Made by a program: the position numbers and the translations under genes
The notes under the pieces: model-generated
Told to the model about the DNA's origin: nothing
The model's input: the letters and a program-made list of their open reading frames with translations, nothing else
Databases searched by the model: none
Origin: Streptomyces sp. NBC_00377
GTDB taxonomy: Bacteria > Actinomycetota > Actinomycetes > Streptomycetales > Streptomycetaceae
Length of the DNA stretch: 64,000 nucleotides
Direction: 5' to 3'
Assembly: GCF_036075115.1 (NCBI RefSeq)
Contig: NZ_CP107958.1
Coordinates: forward strand, 2,294,001 to 2,358,000
In this document: positions 16,869-25,588 of the stretch, in pieces
Position numbering within the stretch: position 1 is the first letter of the stretch
Layout: every line of letters begins with the position of its first letter

Positions 16869-19220
16869 ATGAGCCCTGAGCTACGTGACGCCTCCGTCCC
16901 CGTGCCGCCGACGGCCACCTACCGGTTGCAGCTCCAGCCCGAGTTCCCGTTCGGGGCGGCCGCGGCGGCCGTGCCGTACCTGGCCTCGCTCGGCGTCTCG
17001 CATCTGCACCTGTCCCCCGTCCTGGAGTCCGTACCGGGCTCCCCGCACGGCTATGACGTCGTGGACCCCACGCGTGTGCGCGCGGAGCTGGGCGGGGAGG
17101 AGGGGCTGCGGGCGCTGGCCCGTACCGCGCGCGAGCACGGGCTCGGGCTGGTCGTGGACATCGTGCCCAACCACATGGCGATGGCCCCGCGTCACAACCG
17201 CGCCCTGTGGGAGGTGCTGCGGGAGGGCCCGAAGTCGCCCTACGCCCGCTGGTTCGACATCGACTGGGAGGCACAGGGCGGTCAGGTGCTGCTCCCGGTG
17301 CTCGGCCACCCCGCCGGGACCGAGCTGGAACACCTCCGGGTGGACGGTGACGTCCTGCGCTACTACGACCACGTCTTCCCGCTGCGGGAGGGCACCGCGG
17401 AGCTGCCGCTGCCGCGTCTGCTGGACGCCCAGTGGTACCGGCCGGTGTGGTGGCGGCTGGCCCGCACCGAGCTGAACTACCGGCGCTTCTTCAGCATCTC
17501 CGAGCTCATCGGGGTGCGGGTGGAGGACCCGGAGGTGTTCGAGGCCACCCACGGCACGATCCTGCGTCTGCTGCGCGAGGGCGTCGTCGACGGACTGCGC
17601 GTGGACCACCCCGACGGTCTCGCCGACCCCGACGCCTACCTGGAGCGGCTGCACGCGGCGAGCGGCGGCCGCTGGACGGTGGTCGAGAAGATCCTGGCCG
17701 ACGGGGAGCGCCTGCCGGACGCCTGGCCCGTGGCCGGAACCACCGGCTACGACGCCCTGCGTCACGTCGACGGCCTGTTCACGGACCCTGTGGGGGCCGG
17801 GGAGCTGCTGGACCGCTACCGGCGCTTCGCCGCCCCGCAGACGGACCGGGGCGGCGACTGGGCGGCGACGGTACGGCGGGCGGCCTACAAGGTGCTCAGG
17901 CACGAGCTGGCGACCGAGACGGAACGGCTGACGCGGGTGACGTCCCGGGTGTGCGCCGCGTCGGACGACCCCGCGCTGCGCGACCGCGCGCCCTGGGCTT
18001 TGCGGACGGCCCTGGAGGAGCTGCTCGTGCGCCTGGAGGTCTACCGGCCGTACACCTCGGGCGACCCGGCCGTCGTCGTCACCGAGGAGGCGGCGGCGCA
18101 GGCGCGGGAGGCGTTCGTCGTGCCGGAGGAGGCGGGCGCGGTCGACGTGGTGCGGGGACTGGTGCTCGGCGGGGAGGGCGCGGCCGGGGCGGAGTTCCGG
18201 GCCCGGTTCGCGCAGACGGCGTCCGCGCTGCGCGCCAAGTCGGTCGAGGACACCGCGTTCTACCGGTACACACCGCTGCTGGCGGCGAACGAGGTGGGCG
18301 GCGACCCCGGCGCCCCGGGCGTGTCCCCGGCCGGCTTCCACGCCTACTGCGCGCGCGTGCAGCGCGACTGGCCGGCCACCGGGACGGTCGTGTCGACGCA
18401 CGACACCAAGCGCAGCGCCGACGTGCGTGCCGCGCTCGCCGTGCTGACCGAGTGCCCGGGGCGCTGGGCGGAGGTCCTGGAGGAGGCCACGCGCGCGGAG
18501 AAGGACGTGCCGGACGGGCAGCTGGCGTGGGCCGCCTGGCAGACGGTCTTCGGACTCGGCCCGGCGTCCCCCGAGCGCGTCCAGGAGGCGGTGCTCAAGC
18601 ACGCGCGCGAGGCGGGCATGTACACGAGCTGGACCGAGCAGGAGCCGCCGTACGAGGAGGCCGTGGCCGCGTTCGTGACGTCGGGGCCGTGCGGGGTGCC
18701 GGGCGAACGGGTGGCCGCGCTGCGCGCCGCCCTGGAGCCGTACATCCGCGCGAACGTGCTGGGCACGGCGCTGGTGCAGCTGACGATGCCGGGGGTGCCG
18801 GACGTCTACCAGGGGACGGAGAGCGAGTACCGGGCGCTGGTGGACCCGGACAACCGGCGGCCGGTGCGGTTCCCGCCGGAGGCTCCGGGCGACAAGGACA
18901 CGGTGACCGGGGCCGCGCTGCGGCTGCGCCGGCGGCGGCCGGAGGTCTTCGGGGAGTCGGCCGGGTACGAGCCGCTGTCCGCCGAGGGCCCGGCCGCGGC
19001 CCACTGCCTGGCGTTCGCACGCTCCGGACGGGTCGTCACGGCCGTGACGCGGCTGTCGCTGCGGCTGGCGGAGGCGGGCGGCTGGCGCGAGACCCGGCTG
19101 ACGCTGCCGCCGGGGACCTGGACCGACGTGTTGGCTCCCGGGCGGGAGTTCGCGGGGCACGTGCGCGTGGCGGAGCTGTTCGAGCGGCTGCCGGTGGCGC
19201 TGCTGGAGCGGGTGGAGTGA
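16869..19220 (+). CDS. treY: Malto-oligosyltrehalose synthase
   Basis: Cytoplasmic GH13 enzyme of 783 residues, normal for the family. It isomerises the reducing-end glucose of maltodextrins to a trehalose unit, the first step of the TreY/TreZ route. Motifs: SPVLESVPGSPHGYDVVDPT at the barrel entry, VVDIVPNHMA (region I), DGLRVDHPDGLADP with the nucleophile Asp, VVEKILADGE with the acid Glu, and VVSTHDTKRSADVRA with the third carboxylate. The late MPGVPDVYQGTE is also typical. It sits between glgX and an M14 peptidase gene; its partner treZ lies 4.5 kb downstream in the same direction, with four unrelated genes between. An inverted repeat CCCCTCC/GGAGGGG precedes it in the short gap after glgX. 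Confidence 0.95.
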   Translation: MSPELRDASVPVPPTATYRLQLQPEFPFGAAAAAVPYLASLGVSHLHLSPVLESVPGSPHGYDVVDPTRVRAELGGEEGLRALARTAREHGLGLVVDIVPNHMAMAPRHNRALWEVLREGPKSPYARWFDIDWEAQGGQVLLPVLGHPAGTELEHLRVDGDVLRYYDHVFPLREGTAELPLPRLLDAQWYRPVWWRLARTELNYRRFFSISELIGVRVEDPEVFEATHGTILRLLREGVVDGLRVDHPDGLADPDAYLERLHAASGGRWTVVEKILADGERLPDAWPVAGTTGYDALRHVDGLFTDPVGAGELLDRYRRFAAPQTDRGGDWAATVRRAAYKVLRHELATETERLTRVTSRVCAASDDPALRDRAPWALRTALEELLVRLEVYRPYTSGDPAVVVTEEAAAQAREAFVVPEEAGAVDVVRGLVLGGEGAAGAEFRARFAQTASALRAKSVEDTAFYRYTPLLAANEVGGDPGAPGVSPAGFHAYCARVQRDWPATGTVVSTHDTKRSADVRAALAVLTECPGRWAEVLEEATRAEKDVPDGQLAWAAWQTVFGLGPASPERVQEAVLKHAREAGMYTSWTEQEPPYEEAVAAFVTSGPCGVPGERVAALRAALEPYIRANVLGTALVQLTMPGVPDVYQGTESEYRALVDPDNRRPVRFPPEAPGDKDTVTGAALRLRRRRPEVFGESAGYEPLSAEGPAAAHCLAFARSGRVVTAVTRLSLRLAEAGGWRETRLTLPPGTWTDVLAPGREFAGHVRVAELFERLPVALLERVE

Positions 19221-19388
19221 GGCGGCGCGCCGAGCCGGGCGCGGGCGGGTGACGACCGGACGCCCGCATGCCGACGGCCCCTCCTGTCGGTGTGGCCGCC
19301 GCCGGGTACGAGGAGTGCGGAGTGTGACGTCCGTGCCCTCCGCGGGCGCGTGCACCCGAGCGCTCCCCGGAGCCTCCCGCAGGCGTTC

Positions 19389-19419
19389 TTGACAGTTTCC
19401 GGAGACCATGGGGTACTGC
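19389..19419 (+). promoter_or_regulatory. Putative promoter of the first M14 carboxypeptidase gene
   Basis: A perfect -35 TTGACA (19389-19394) is followed after 19 bases by TACTGC (19414-19419), a weak -10. It lies about 30 bases before the GTG start at 19451, within the 230-base gap after treY. The spacing is slightly long, so this is tentative. Confidence 0.3.
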
Positions 19420-19450
19420 GGATGCGAAGGCCGGACGGACGAATACGGGG

Positions 19451-20701
19451 GTGAGTCCTCTGCCGGAGCCGCGCTACCCCACTGTGACCGAACTGACTTC
19501 CGCCGCCCGGGCGTTGACCGCGCGCCAACCCGGTCTGTGCGTCCTGCGGCAGGTGGGGGTCTCCCGTGCGGGCCGGCCTCTTCACCTGCTGTCCGTGGGA
19601 CACGCCCGGCGGGCCGTGCTCGTCGTCGCGGGTGCTCACGCCAACGAGCCGACCGGGGGCTCGACACTGCTGGCGCTCGCCGAACGGGCCGTGCAGGAGA
19701 GGGAGTTGCGGGACGGGACGTCCTGGCACTTCCTGCTGTGCGCGGATCCCGACGGGGCGAGTCTGCATGTGACCCCGGCGCCGCGCAGCCTGCTGGAGTA
19801 CCATCTGGGCTTCTTCCGGCCCGCAGGTCCCGAGCAGCCGGAGTGGTCCCCCGCCGTGCTGCCGCCGGACCGCCTGCCGCCCGAGACGCGCGCGCTGATC
19901 CGGGTCATCGACGAGCTGCGGCCCTACCTCCAGGTGACCCTGCACGGCACCGATCTGGGCGGCAGCTGGGTGCAGCTGACCAAGGACATCCCGGGTCTCG
20001 CCGAGCCCTTCGCCAAGTCCGCCGCCCAGCTGCACATTCCGGTGGAGACGGGCGCCTCCGACGCGGCGGGCTGGCCCGCGTCCGGACCCGGTGTGCACGT
20101 GATGCCGGCCGCCGGGGTGGGGGCCGCGTACCCGAGCATGCCGGACGACGCACGGCACAGCACCTGGTACCACGCCCATCGCTACGGCGGTCTGACCGCG
20201 GTGGTGGAGGTGCCGATGTGGGCGAGCGACATGGTGGACGACCCGGCCCCGCACCCCGCCCCGGCCGCGGCGATACGGCGGCTGGCGCGGCGGCTGCTGC
20301 GGGACACGACGGAGGTGGAGCGGGTCCTCCTCGAGGCACTGCCGCGTCTGGAGGGCGTCGACGGGCCCCTGCTGCGGGCGGCGAAGTGGGGGCTGGAGCT
20401 GGTGCCGGGACTGGCCGCGGACTGGACGGACACCCCGCCCGCCAGCACGACGATGGCCTACGTCGGGAGCGTGGACGCCTTCGCCCGCCGGCTGCCGCTG
20501 CGGGCGGCGGCGATGCTGTGGCGGGTGCTCCAGGAGAGCGACGATCACGCCGCTCCGCGTCTGGAGCAGCTCGTCGAGACGTGGAGCGATGCCTTCGCCT
20601 ACCGCTTCCGTGCCCGGTGGGTGCCTCTGGAGCACCAGGTCGAGCACCAGTCCCGCACGGTAGTGGCGGCGGCCCTGCACGCCCGTGAACGGGCGGCCTG
20701 A
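19451..20701 (+). CDS. M14-family zinc carboxypeptidase, paralogue 1
   Basis: Predicted metallocarboxypeptidase of 416 residues. Zinc ligands are seen as His and Glu in VAGAHANEPTGGS (about residues 66-69) and His in VTLHGTDLGGSWV (about 163). The Asp-Pro-Asp-Gly segment and AVVEVPMW before the last strand region are also family-like. No signal peptide is seen, so it probably acts in the cytoplasm. It is clearly paralogous to the M14 gene on the other strand at 21382-22752 (shared RYPTV-EL, VGVSRAG-PL-LLSVG and AG-HANEP-GG-T motifs). The GTG start follows a run of G residues, with a TTGACA-type promoter upstream. It ends at a 29-bp tandem repeat array that separates it from the convergent inhibitor/peptidase pair. 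Confidence 0.85.
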   Translation: MSPLPEPRYPTVTELTSAARALTARQPGLCVLRQVGVSRAGRPLHLLSVGHARRAVLVVAGAHANEPTGGSTLLALAERAVQERELRDGTSWHFLLCADPDGASLHVTPAPRSLLEYHLGFFRPAGPEQPEWSPAVLPPDRLPPETRALIRVIDELRPYLQVTLHGTDLGGSWVQLTKDIPGLAEPFAKSAAQLHIPVETGASDAAGWPASGPGVHVMPAAGVGAAYPSMPDDARHSTWYHAHRYGGLTAVVEVPMWASDMVDDPAPHPAPAAAIRRLARRLLRDTTEVERVLLEALPRLEGVDGPLLRAAKWGLELVPGLAADWTDTPPASTTMAYVGSVDAFARRLPLRAAAMLWRVLQESDDHAAPRLEQLVETWSDAFAYRFRARWVPLEHQVEHQSRTVVAAALHARERAA

Positions 20702-20711
20702 GGGCGGCGCC

Positions 20712-20895
20712 GGGCCGGGTGGGGCCAGGACGGCGAGCCCGGGCCGGGTGGGGCCGGGACGGCGAATCCGGGCCGGGTGGGGCCAGGACGGCGAATCCGG
20801 GCCGGGTGGGGCCGGGACGGCGAATCCGGCCGCGCGGGACCGGGACAGCGAATCCGGGCCGCGTGGGACCGGGACAGCGAGCCCGGGCCGGGTGG
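20712..20895. repeat. 29-bp tandem repeat array, six copies plus a partial copy
   Basis: Units begin GGGCCGGGTGGGGCCAGGAC and end GGCGAATCC or GGCGAGCCC. Copies 1-4 are nearly identical, alternating CCAGG and CCGGG; copy 5 is 28 bases and copies 5-6 are more diverged; a partial seventh follows. There are no spacers. The array fills the gap between two convergent genes and has no coding bias. Confidence 0.92.
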
Positions 20896-20932
20896 CCACG
20901 GGCAGACGCCGTCCGTGGCCACCCGGTGCGGG

Positions 20933-21385
20933 TCAGGCCTCGGGCACCTCCTGGTCGTCCAGGGCGAACACGGCCCCCGTGAGCGCCTCCCGCTCGCAGT
21001 CGTTGCCGAACGTGCGCTGGTAGTCGACCGGGCGTCCGTTCCACCGGCCCTGCGCGCGCACGGTCACCGGCGCGTACACGAGCGTGCAGACGCGCCCGCT
21101 GTCCCCGGTGAGGGCGTCGACGTTCCCGTCGGCGCGTGCCAGGACGTCGCAGGCCTCCGCGGCGCGGGAGTGGCCCTGGGGCGGGTCGCACAGCAGCAGG
21201 GTCCCCCGGGTGTCGCTGGAGCGGGAGTCGCCGTGGGTGACGGTGAGCTGGAGCCAGTTGCCGGGCAGGCCGTCGTGGGAGACCGCGACGGCGGGGGCGG
21301 CGCCGGCGGCGAGGAGGAGGGCGGCGGCCGGGAGCGCGCGGCGTACGGCTTTCGCCGACCGGAGACAGGTGAGGAAGGTCGTCAT
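20933..21385 (-). CDS. SSI-type (subtilisin inhibitor-like) secreted protease inhibitor
   Basis: Secreted inhibitor of 150 residues with a signal peptide cut near residue 34 (PAVAVS). The mature part matches Streptomyces subtilisin inhibitor. Cys66/Cys79 and Cys100/Cys130 are the two conserved disulfides, NVDALTG matches NLNALTR, and the reactive loop VCTLVYAPV aligns with MCPMVYDPV, putting Leu102 at P1. The C-terminal RTFGNDCEREALTGAVFAL matches SNECEMNAHGSSVFAF. A Leu at P1 suits subtilisin- or chymotrypsin-like enzymes. Its start overlaps the stop of the upstream M14 peptidase by 4 bases (ATGA), so both are translated together, an unusual partner since SSI proteins inhibit serine proteases. 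The gene converges with the other M14 gene across a tandem repeat. Confidence 0.9.
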   Translation of the reverse strand: MTTFLTCLRSAKAVRRALPAAALLLAAGAAPAVAVSHDGLPGNWLQLTVTHGDSRSSDTRGTLLLCDPPQGHSRAAEACDVLARADGNVDALTGDSGRVCTLVYAPVTVRAQGRWNGRPVDYQRTFGNDCEREALTGAVFALDDQEVPEA

Positions 21386-22752
21386 TCCCGATGCATCGGC
21401 ACGGCCGGCTCCGTACCCCAGTCCGACTCACCCGAACGGGCACCGGCGGGTTCGGCGGCACGGCGGCCCGCCAGCTCGAACGCGGCCAGCACGACCCGCG
21501 CCTGGTACTCCGCCTGCCGCGCGACGGGGATCCAGCGCGCCCCGCACTCCTCCTGGTATCCGGCGCACCAGGCGTCGATCAGGCCGTCCAGCTCCGGCAG
21601 CGCGCCGGCGGGATCGCGGCCGGTGGCGGTGACGAGCTGGTGCAGCAGGCCCGCCGTCCGCACGGCGATACGGCGGCCGGCGATGCGCAGGGCGGCCAGG
21701 TGGCCGGCATTGAGCGGGGGCAGCGGGCGGGCGGGGTCGGCGGTGGCGGGGTCCCAGGCGTCCGCCAGGCCGGGGCAGACCAGTACGTAGTCGTCGACCG
21801 GGGCGAGCAGACGGGCCGCGTCGGGGGCGCCCGTGAGGTGGGGCCGCACCCGCGTGAGGATACGTTCCAGCAACTGTGCGTCATGGCGCAGGGCGGCGCT
21901 CACCGTGCGCAGCACCGCGTCCCGGTCGGCGGGCGGCGAGCCGTCCTCCACGGCGGCGACGCCCCACATGGGCGCCTCGACGACCGCGGTGACCGTGCCG
22001 TACCGGTGCGGGTGGTACCAGGTCGACTCGACGGCGGCCTCGGTGATGGCGGCGGCGCGGTCGCCCCGGTGCGGTGGCGGGATCCGGTAGACGGCGGGTC
22101 CCAGACAGGGCCAGTACAGGGTGTCGTAGGGCCCGAGCTCACGGGGGATGCCGAGGCGGGCGGCGGCGTGGGCGACGCGCCGGGAGAGCCCGGGCAGGTC
22201 GCGGGTGAGTTCCACGAAGGCGCCGCCGACGTCGACACCGTGCAGCGAGCACTGGAAGAAGGGTTTCAGTTCGTCCTGGAGCCGCAGCAGCGTACGGGTC
22301 TCCGGCAGCGCGGCGGCGGCCGCGCCGTCGGGCAGCCACTCCGGCTGTTCCAGGAAGCCCGGCCGGAAGAAGTGCCGGAAGTAGCGGCCGAGGCTGTAGG
22401 GACCGGAGAGCCAGTCCTCGTTGCGGCGCAACCCGTCGGGGTCGAGGCAGAGCAGCAGGTTCCAGGTGGCGTCGGCGCCGACGGTGAGCCGCGGATCGGC
22501 CAGGACGCGTTCGGCCAGCCGCAGGACGGTGGCCCCGCCGACCGGCTCGTTCGCGTGCGGTCCGGCGACCACGAGGGCCTGGCGGGCGCCCCGGCCGACG
22601 GAGAGCAGCCACAGGGGCGAGCCGGCGCGCGAGACCCCGACGCGGCGCAGCCGGACGTCCCCGGAGCTGCGGACGGCGAGCGCTGCCGCGCGGGCCGCGA
22701 GTTCGTCCACGGTCGGGTAACGGAGGAGTGGCGGCAGGGCACACCTCCACAA
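21382..22752 (-). CDS. M14-family zinc carboxypeptidase, paralogue 2
   Basis: Predicted metallocarboxypeptidase of about 450 residues. Zinc ligands are His and Glu in VAGPHANEPVGGA and His in CSLHGVDVGGAFV. It has the same block order as the M14 protein at 19451, including RYFRHFFRPGFLEQPEW and TAVVEAPMWGV. No signal peptide is seen, so the enzyme is probably intracellular although the coupled inhibitor is exported. The start is uncertain: TTG at 22752 has no good ribosome site, while a CTG at about 22735 (LPPLLRYPTV) has GGAGG six bases upstream and would align with the N-terminus of the paralogue. The frame ends inside the start of the SSI gene. Confidence 0.82.
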   Translation of the reverse strand: MWRCALPPLLRYPTVDELAARAAALAVRSSGDVRLRRVGVSRAGSPLWLLSVGRGARQALVVAGPHANEPVGGATVLRLAERVLADPRLTVGADATWNLLLCLDPDGLRRNEDWLSGPYSLGRYFRHFFRPGFLEQPEWLPDGAAAAALPETRTLLRLQDELKPFFQCSLHGVDVGGAFVELTRDLPGLSRRVAHAAARLGIPRELGPYDTLYWPCLGPAVYRIPPPHRGDRAAAITEAAVESTWYHPHRYGTVTAVVEAPMWGVAAVEDGSPPADRDAVLRTVSAALRHDAQLLERILTRVRPHLTGAPDAARLLAPVDDYVLVCPGLADAWDPATADPARPLPPLNAGHLAALRIAGRRIAVRTAGLLHQLVTATGRDPAGALPELDGLIDAWCAGYQEECGARWIPVARQAEYQARVVLAAFELAGRRAAEPAGARSGESDWGTEPAVPMHRE

Positions 22753-22791
22753 GGCGGTGCCGTCGGTTCACCTGGCGTATCTGGTGTACGC

Positions 22792-22821
22792 ACAGTGAGT
22801 CATGAGCCGGGGGTACGTCAA
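22792..22821 (-). promoter_or_regulatory. Putative promoter of the M14/SSI pair
   Basis: On the minus strand TTGACG (22821-22816) is followed by an 18-base spacer and CACTGT (22797-22792). The start point would fall near 22785, about 30-50 bases before the possible start codons. The -10 is weak. Confidence 0.35.
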
Positions 22822-23027
22822 CACCGCGACACAGGTGGCGACTTGGGCGATCTGGGACGACCGGGGCGGACCGGTGGGCCGCATCGTCTGGGCGGTGCGC
22901 CCCGCTCCGCGGGTTCACGGCCGGCCGTACGGGCCGACGGGCCGCCCCGCCGGCGTCGAGCGCGCCCCCGGGAGCCGCGACGCGAAACCGGCCCGCGGGC
23001 CGCGCGACGGAGAGGCGGGTCCGCGGG

Positions 23028-23579
23028 TCAGTTCACCGAGAGACGGAAGGCCATCCGGCCGAAGGCGACCTGGTCGCCCTCGCGGACCACGGCGGCGCCG
23101 ATGACCCGGCGTCCGTTGACCGTGGTGCCGTTGGTCGAGCCGAGGTCGCGCAGGATCCACATCCCGCCCTGGCGGCTCAGTTCGGCGTGCACCCTGGAGA
23201 CGCTCTCGTGGGTCAGCCGCAGGCCGCTCGCGGGGTCGCGGCCGATGCGCAGCGCCCGCTCGGTCCCGGGGTGCGGCAGCAGCAGCTTGGGCAGCCGCTC
23301 GGCCTGCCAGGCGCGGCGCACCCGGACGGTGAAACCGGAGACCGCCTCGACGGTGCCGAAGAGGGCCCGGGAGAACCGGTTCTCCCTGGCCAGGTCGGCG
23401 GTGAGCACGGCGAGCTCGTCGGAGCGGCGGGCGACGAGAGCCAGCTCCATGCGCCGGATGAACGTGTCGTGCGACAGACGCCCCATGGCGACGCCGTCAC
23501 GCAGCACCTTCAGCGCCCGGTCCCGCTCCACGTCGGACAGCCGCGCGGGGTACGTGTTGAACTCGAAAGACGACGTCAC
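23028..23579 (-). CDS. DUF1707 and FHA domain protein
   Basis: Cytoplasmic protein of 183 residues. The N-terminal DUF1707 domain (about 14-65) reads LSDVERDRALKVLRDGVAMG followed by GRLSHDTFIRRMELAL. After a short basic link, the FHA domain (about 105-180) has the phosphothreonine-binding signature LRIGRD, then SVSRVHAEL and LRDLGSTNGTTVNG, with the conserved Arg, Ser-Arg-His and Asn. FHA domains read Ser/Thr kinase signals; DUF1707 is an actinobacterial domain of unknown role, often in small membrane-associated proteins. No membrane segment is seen here. The GTG start at 23579 is 165 bases from the divergent treZ. No kinase gene lies in the window. Confidence 0.92.
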   Translation of the reverse strand: MTSSFEFNTYPARLSDVERDRALKVLRDGVAMGRLSHDTFIRRMELALVARRSDELAVLTADLARENRFSRALFGTVEAVSGFTVRVRRAWQAERLPKLLLPHPGTERALRIGRDPASGLRLTHESVSRVHAELSRQGGMWILRDLGSTNGTTVNGRRVIGAAVVREGDQVAFGRMAFRLSVN

Positions 23580-23744
23580 GGTGGTGATTGTCGGTCAGCG
23601 GGCTCCGGGTGTCCAGAAGACCAGGAAATGCGCGGCACACGCGCGTGCCGCCAATGGGAGTGTTACAAAAGCGGATTGACCTCGGGTGGAGCACGATGGA
23701 GGGGACGGGCTACATCACGGTGAGCAGATCAAGGGGAACCGTCC

Positions 23745-25490
23745 GTGCAGTTCGAGGTGTGGGCACCGCAGGCCGAACGTGTGACGCTCCAGTGCGACGG
23801 CGTCACCCGCGCGTTGGAGCGCGATCCGGACCGGGCGGGATGGTGGACCGGCGAGGCGGAGGCCTCGGACGGCTCGCGGTACGGGTTCGCGGTGGACGAC
23901 GGGCCCGTCCGCCCCGACCCCCGCTCACGGCGCCAGCCGGACGGCCCGGACGGGCTGAGCGCGCTCGTCGACCAGGCACGCCACGAGTGGCGTACGCAGT
24001 GGTCCGGCCGGCCGCTGGCGGGCGCGGTCCTGTACGAGCTGCACGTGGGCACGTACACCCGGGAGGGCACGCTCGACGCGGCAGCCGAACGCCTGCCGCA
24101 TCTCGTCGAACTCGGCGTGACACACGTGGAGTTGATGCCGCTGGCGGCCTTTCCCGGCCGGCACGGCTGGGGGTACGACGGGGTGGCGCCGTGGGCGGTG
24201 CACGAGCCGTACGGCGGCCCGCAGGCGCTGAAGCGGTTCGTCGACCGCGCCCACGCGCTCGGTCTGGGCGTCGTCCTGGACGTCGTCCACAACCACCTGG
24301 GGCCTTCCGGCAACTACCTGCCCGTGTTCGGCCCGTACTTCACGGAGACGCACCACACGCCGTGGGGCGCCGCCATCAACCTGGACGCGCCCGGCTCCGA
24401 CGAGGTGCGCGCCTACCTGCTGGGCAGCGCGCTGGCCTGGCTGCGCGACTACCGGCTGGACGGGCTGCGGCTGGACGCGGTGCACGCGCTGGCCGACACG
24501 CGCGCGTGCCATTTCCTGGAGGAGCTGTCGTCGGCGGTCGACGCGCTCGCCGCGGAGACGGGCCGGCCCCTGTTCCTGATCGCCGAGTCCGACCTGAACG
24601 ACCCGCGGCTGATCACACCGCGCCGTGAGGGGGGCCTCGGGCTGCACGCGCAGTGGAACGACGACTTCCACCATGCCCTGCACACCGCGCTCACCGGCGA
24701 GTCCCAGGGCTACTACGCGGACTTCGCACGCGACCCCTTCGCCGCGATCGCCAAGACCCTCACCGGCGGCTTCTTCCACGACGGCACGTATTCCGGCTTC
24801 CGCGGCCGGGGCCACGGCCGTCCGCTGGACCGCTCCCGCCTGCCCGCGCACCGGCTCCTCGGCTACACCCAGACCCACGACCAGATCGGCAACCGGGCCC
24901 TGGGCGACCGCCTCGCCGCGTCCCTCTCCCCCGGCCTGCTGGCCTGCGCCGCGGCACTGACGCTGACCGCCCCGTTCACGCCGATGCTCTTCATGGGCGA
25001 GGAGTGGGCGGCGGGCACGCCCTGGCAGTACTTCACCGACCACACCGACCCGGAGCTCGCCGAGGCCGTACGGCGGGGCAGGCGGCGGGAGTTCGCGGCG
25101 CACGGCTGGGCCGAGGAGGACGTGCCCGACCCGCAGGACCCGGCGACACGCGAGCGCTCGTGCCTGGACTGGTCGGAACCGGAACGCGAGCCCCACGCGC
25201 GCGTGCTCGCCTGGTACCGCGAGCTGATCGCGCTGCGGCACGCGACCGCGGACCTCACCGATCCCGACCTGGCCGACATCAAGGTCGCCTACGACACGCA
25301 GGCCCGCTGGCTGGCGTTCCGGCGCGGCGACGTCCGGGTGGCCGTCAATCTCGGCAAGGCGCCGGCGGCGATCCCCCTGGGTCCTCGCCCGGCCCGGGTG
25401 CTCGCCGCCTGGGATCCGGTGGACGTACCCGGCCCGGACGGGCTGCTGCACGTGCCCGGTGAATCGTGCGTGGTGCTGGAGCAGGAGTGA
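23745..25490 (+). CDS. treZ: Malto-oligosyltrehalose trehalohydrolase
   Basis: Cytoplasmic GH13 enzyme of 581 residues that releases free trehalose from malto-oligosyltrehalose made by TreY. The N-terminal beta domain (1-95) is followed by the barrel: VVLDVVHNHLGPSGNYLPVF, DGLRLDAVHALADT with the nucleophile Asp, LFLIAESDLNDPRL with the acid Glu, and GYTQTHDQIGNRALG with the third Asp. PMLFMGEEWAAGTPWQYF is typical of TreZ. The GTG start at 23745 is preceded by AAGGGGAAC. It is the same strand as glgX and treY but 4.5 kb from treY, with its own 165-base promoter gap shared with the divergent FHA gene. Confidence 0.95.
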   Translation: MQFEVWAPQAERVTLQCDGVTRALERDPDRAGWWTGEAEASDGSRYGFAVDDGPVRPDPRSRRQPDGPDGLSALVDQARHEWRTQWSGRPLAGAVLYELHVGTYTREGTLDAAAERLPHLVELGVTHVELMPLAAFPGRHGWGYDGVAPWAVHEPYGGPQALKRFVDRAHALGLGVVLDVVHNHLGPSGNYLPVFGPYFTETHHTPWGAAINLDAPGSDEVRAYLLGSALAWLRDYRLDGLRLDAVHALADTRACHFLEELSSAVDALAAETGRPLFLIAESDLNDPRLITPRREGGLGLHAQWNDDFHHALHTALTGESQGYYADFARDPFAAIAKTLTGGFFHDGTYSGFRGRGHGRPLDRSRLPAHRLLGYTQTHDQIGNRALGDRLAASLSPGLLACAAALTLTAPFTPMLFMGEEWAAGTPWQYFTDHTDPELAEAVRRGRRREFAAHGWAEEDVPDPQDPATRERSCLDWSEPEREPHARVLAWYRELIALRHATADLTDPDLADIKVAYDTQARWLAFRRGDVRVAVNLGKAPAAIPLGPRPARVLAAWDPVDVPGPDGLLHVPGESCVVLEQE

Positions 25491-25588
25491 GTCGGAACCG
25501 GAGGATCGGGGGGGGAGCGGGGTGTGGCGGGCAGCGGGGAGTGACCTCCTTCGCCCGCCCCTGCCCCGCCCTCGCGCCCAGGCCCCTC

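Noticed and set aside
16881..19667. A 928-codon minus-strand frame antisense to treY
   Set aside because: Sense frame is a full-length TreY with all catalytic residues; the antisense product is Arg/Gln/His-rich without motifs.
20712..20895. CRISPR-like array
   Set aside because: The 29-bp repeats abut directly with no spacers, and there are no cas genes.
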